A DNA stretch of 8,525 nucleotides, from positions 1-8,525 of the forward strand of contig JBCCMB010000120.1 of NCBI GenBank assembly GCA_039026555.1, read 5' to 3'. A model generated the notes under the pieces. It was given only the letters and a program-made list of their open reading frames with translations, made no database searches and was not told the origin of the DNA. Of the stretch, positions 7,436 to 8,525 are shown piece by piece. A program made the translations under genes and the position numbers. Each line of letters starts with the position of its first letter. The stretch's first letter is position 1. This stretch comes from JBCCMB01 sp039026555 (GTDB lineage: Bacteria > Pseudomonadota > Alphaproteobacteria > Caulobacterales > Hyphomonadaceae).

Positions 7436-7492
7436 AGTGTTTCCTTCGCCCTATATTCCCGACCCGCAGATCTGACGCGCGACGTCTGAGGT
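7436..7492 (-). promoter_or_regulatory. lpxD-lpxA intergenic gap with the lpxA ribosome binding site
   Basis: This 57-base spacer contains GAAGGA on the minus strand (7447-7442), six bases before the lpxA ATG. A short AT-rich GGAATATAGG stretch lies just upstream of it, but I see no matching -35 and do not call a promoter. No intrinsic terminator is visible, so read-through from lpxD is likely. In many Gram-negative lpx clusters fabZ occupies this place; nothing recognisable of it remains here. Confidence 0.5.
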
Positions 7493-8500
7493 TTATGATT
7501 TGCTGGGCCGCTTTTGCGCCTGTCTGCCGACCCATGCAACCTCGCGCATCCATGTGCGAATGGGTTTTGCGGGATAGCCGCCCCAGGCCTCCCCCTCAGG
7601 AACATCGTTCATCGTGGCCGATCCCGCGCCGAGTTTCGCGCCCGCGCCGATCTTGACGTGATCGGCCACCCCGACGCGACCTCCCAACACAGCGCCCGCG
7701 CCGATCTCTACGGAGCCCGATATGCCGCCAAACGCAACGATAACCGCATGAGGCTGAACCCTGACATTATGCGCGATTTGGCAGAGATTATCGATTTTGA
7801 CCTGCTCGCCTAAGAATGTGTCGTCAAACAAGCCGCGATCCACAGTCGTGTTCGCGCCGATAGACACATGATCTTGGATAATCACGCGCCCAAAATGCGG
7901 CGTGTCTATTGCACCTTCCGCACCTGTCGCGAGCCCAAATCCGGTTTCGCCAATTGTGACGCCGGCGAGGATCGTCACATTGTCGCCGATGAGGGCGCAG
8001 GAAATGGCGACGTTTGCACCAATGCGGCAATTCCGGCCGATGGCGACGCCGGGACCGATCACGCCGCCGGGGCCGATGATTGTTCCGCGTCCGATCTTAG
8101 CGCCCGCAGCGATTGCGACATTCGGCCCAATTTCAACGCCGTCTTCGATTTGGGCGTCTGGATGCTGCAAGGGCGCGTCAGGCTCGAACCGTCTAGGCCG
8201 TGCGATTAACGCTGCCGCCTTTGCGAAAGCCCATCTTGGATGGGGCGTCGCGGCAACCGCGACAGTGTCTGCAAACTTGTCCGCCAGATCCGCCGGCGCG
8301 AAAACCAGCCCGGCTGATAGGGTTTCAGGCGCGGTCGGCTTGGCGCTCTCGACAAAAGTCAGCGCTTCTCCGCCAGCGTCATCCGCCGAGCTAACACTAG
8401 AAATTACGCGATCTCGAAACGTCGGCGGCGGCGCCGCGCCTGCGGCGAGCGACAAATCCATCGCTGTCGCAGACGTAATTTCGTAGAATCGCTCGTCCAT
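7493..8500 (-). CDS. lpxD: UDP-3-O-acylglucosamine N-acyltransferase
   Basis: Transfers a 3-hydroxyacyl chain from acyl-ACP to the 2-amino group of UDP-3-O-acylglucosamine, the third step of lipid A synthesis. The product is 335 residues, typical for the family. Residues 1-100 form the N-terminal uridine-binding-type domain, and 115-300 a left-handed beta-helix of hexapeptide repeats (for example IGPGGVIGPGVAIGRNCRIG). GRVIIQDHVSIGANTTVDRG (204-223) and KIDNLCQIAHNV (235-246) are strong LpxD signatures. His244 corresponds to the catalytic His239 of E. coli LpxD. VIVAFGGISGS (253-263) is a slightly unusual version of the usual VAQxGISGS stretch. The ATG at 8500 is forced by an in-frame TAG 21 bases upstream; AGGA lies ten bases before it. 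It leads the visible lpx block and probably continues a transcript from a gene beyond the right edge, commonly bamA or an ompH/skp gene in this lineage. Confidence 0.96.
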   Translation of the reverse strand: MDERFYEITSATAMDLSLAAGAAPPPTFRDRVISSVSSADDAGGEALTFVESAKPTAPETLSAGLVFAPADLADKFADTVAVAATPHPRWAFAKAAALIARPRRFEPDAPLQHPDAQIEDGVEIGPNVAIAAGAKIGRGTIIGPGGVIGPGVAIGRNCRIGANVAISCALIGDNVTILAGVTIGETGFGLATGAEGAIDTPHFGRVIIQDHVSIGANTTVDRGLFDDTFLGEQVKIDNLCQIAHNVRVQPHAVIVAFGGISGSVEIGAGAVLGGRVGVADHVKIGAGAKLGAGSATMNDVPEGEAWGGYPAKPIRTWMREVAWVGRQAQKRPSKS

Positions 8501-8525
8501 CTTCGAACGGTCCTGCCTCTATTGA

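Noticed and set aside
7468..7475. The palindrome CAGATCTG in the lpxD-lpxA gap as an operator
   Set aside because: An eight-base palindrome is expected often by chance and nothing else around it suggests a regulator site.
1..8525. A new defence, mobile or biosynthetic system
   Set aside because: Every long stretch is explained by seven conserved housekeeping or competence genes; no transposase, repeats, unknown ORFs or composition shift is visible.

Overview
The window looks like an ordinary alphaproteobacterial chromosome segment: GC-rich, almost fully coding, with no mobile element, CRISPR, rRNA or tRNA visible. The assignment rests on gene order and on protein features. A lipid A block (lpxD, lpxA, lpxI, lpxB) faces gltA and gltX, with comEC next to gltX, an arrangement I know from several alphaproteobacterial orders. 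The pathway uses LpxI rather than LpxH, and LpxB and GltX carry alphaproteobacterial-style motifs. I cannot place the organism more finely with confidence.

Layout. Positions 1-1846 (minus) hold most of comEC, a membrane channel protein of DNA uptake; its 3' end lies beyond the left edge. A 69-bp gap (1847-1915) separates it from gltX, which is transcribed divergently. On the plus strand follow gltX (1916-3298, glutamyl-tRNA synthetase) and gltA (3349-4653, citrate synthase), separated by 50 bp that contain a terminator-like hairpin. From the right edge a minus-strand block reads lpxD (8500-7493), lpxA (7435-6650), lpxI (6646-5792) and lpxB (5795-4629). The last three are tightly packed (3-bp gap, then a 4-bp stop/start overlap). 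The 3' ends of gltA and lpxB converge and overlap by 25 bp.

Function. LpxA adds the first 3-hydroxyacyl chain to UDP-GlcNAc. After LpxC (not in this window), LpxD adds the second. LpxI then cleaves UDP-2,3-diacylglucosamine to the 1-phosphate, and LpxB joins the two sugars into the lipid A disaccharide. The block thus covers four early cytoplasmic or inner-membrane-face steps of lipid A synthesis. GltX supplies Glu-tRNA, and GltA feeds acetyl-CoA into the TCA cycle.

I found no novel system. The points most worth a second look are the absence of fabZ between lpxD and lpxA, the overlapping convergent gltA/lpxB ends with a hairpin inside lpxB, the hairpin whose loop contains the gltX stop codon, and comEC's lack of an in-frame ATG near its N-terminus.
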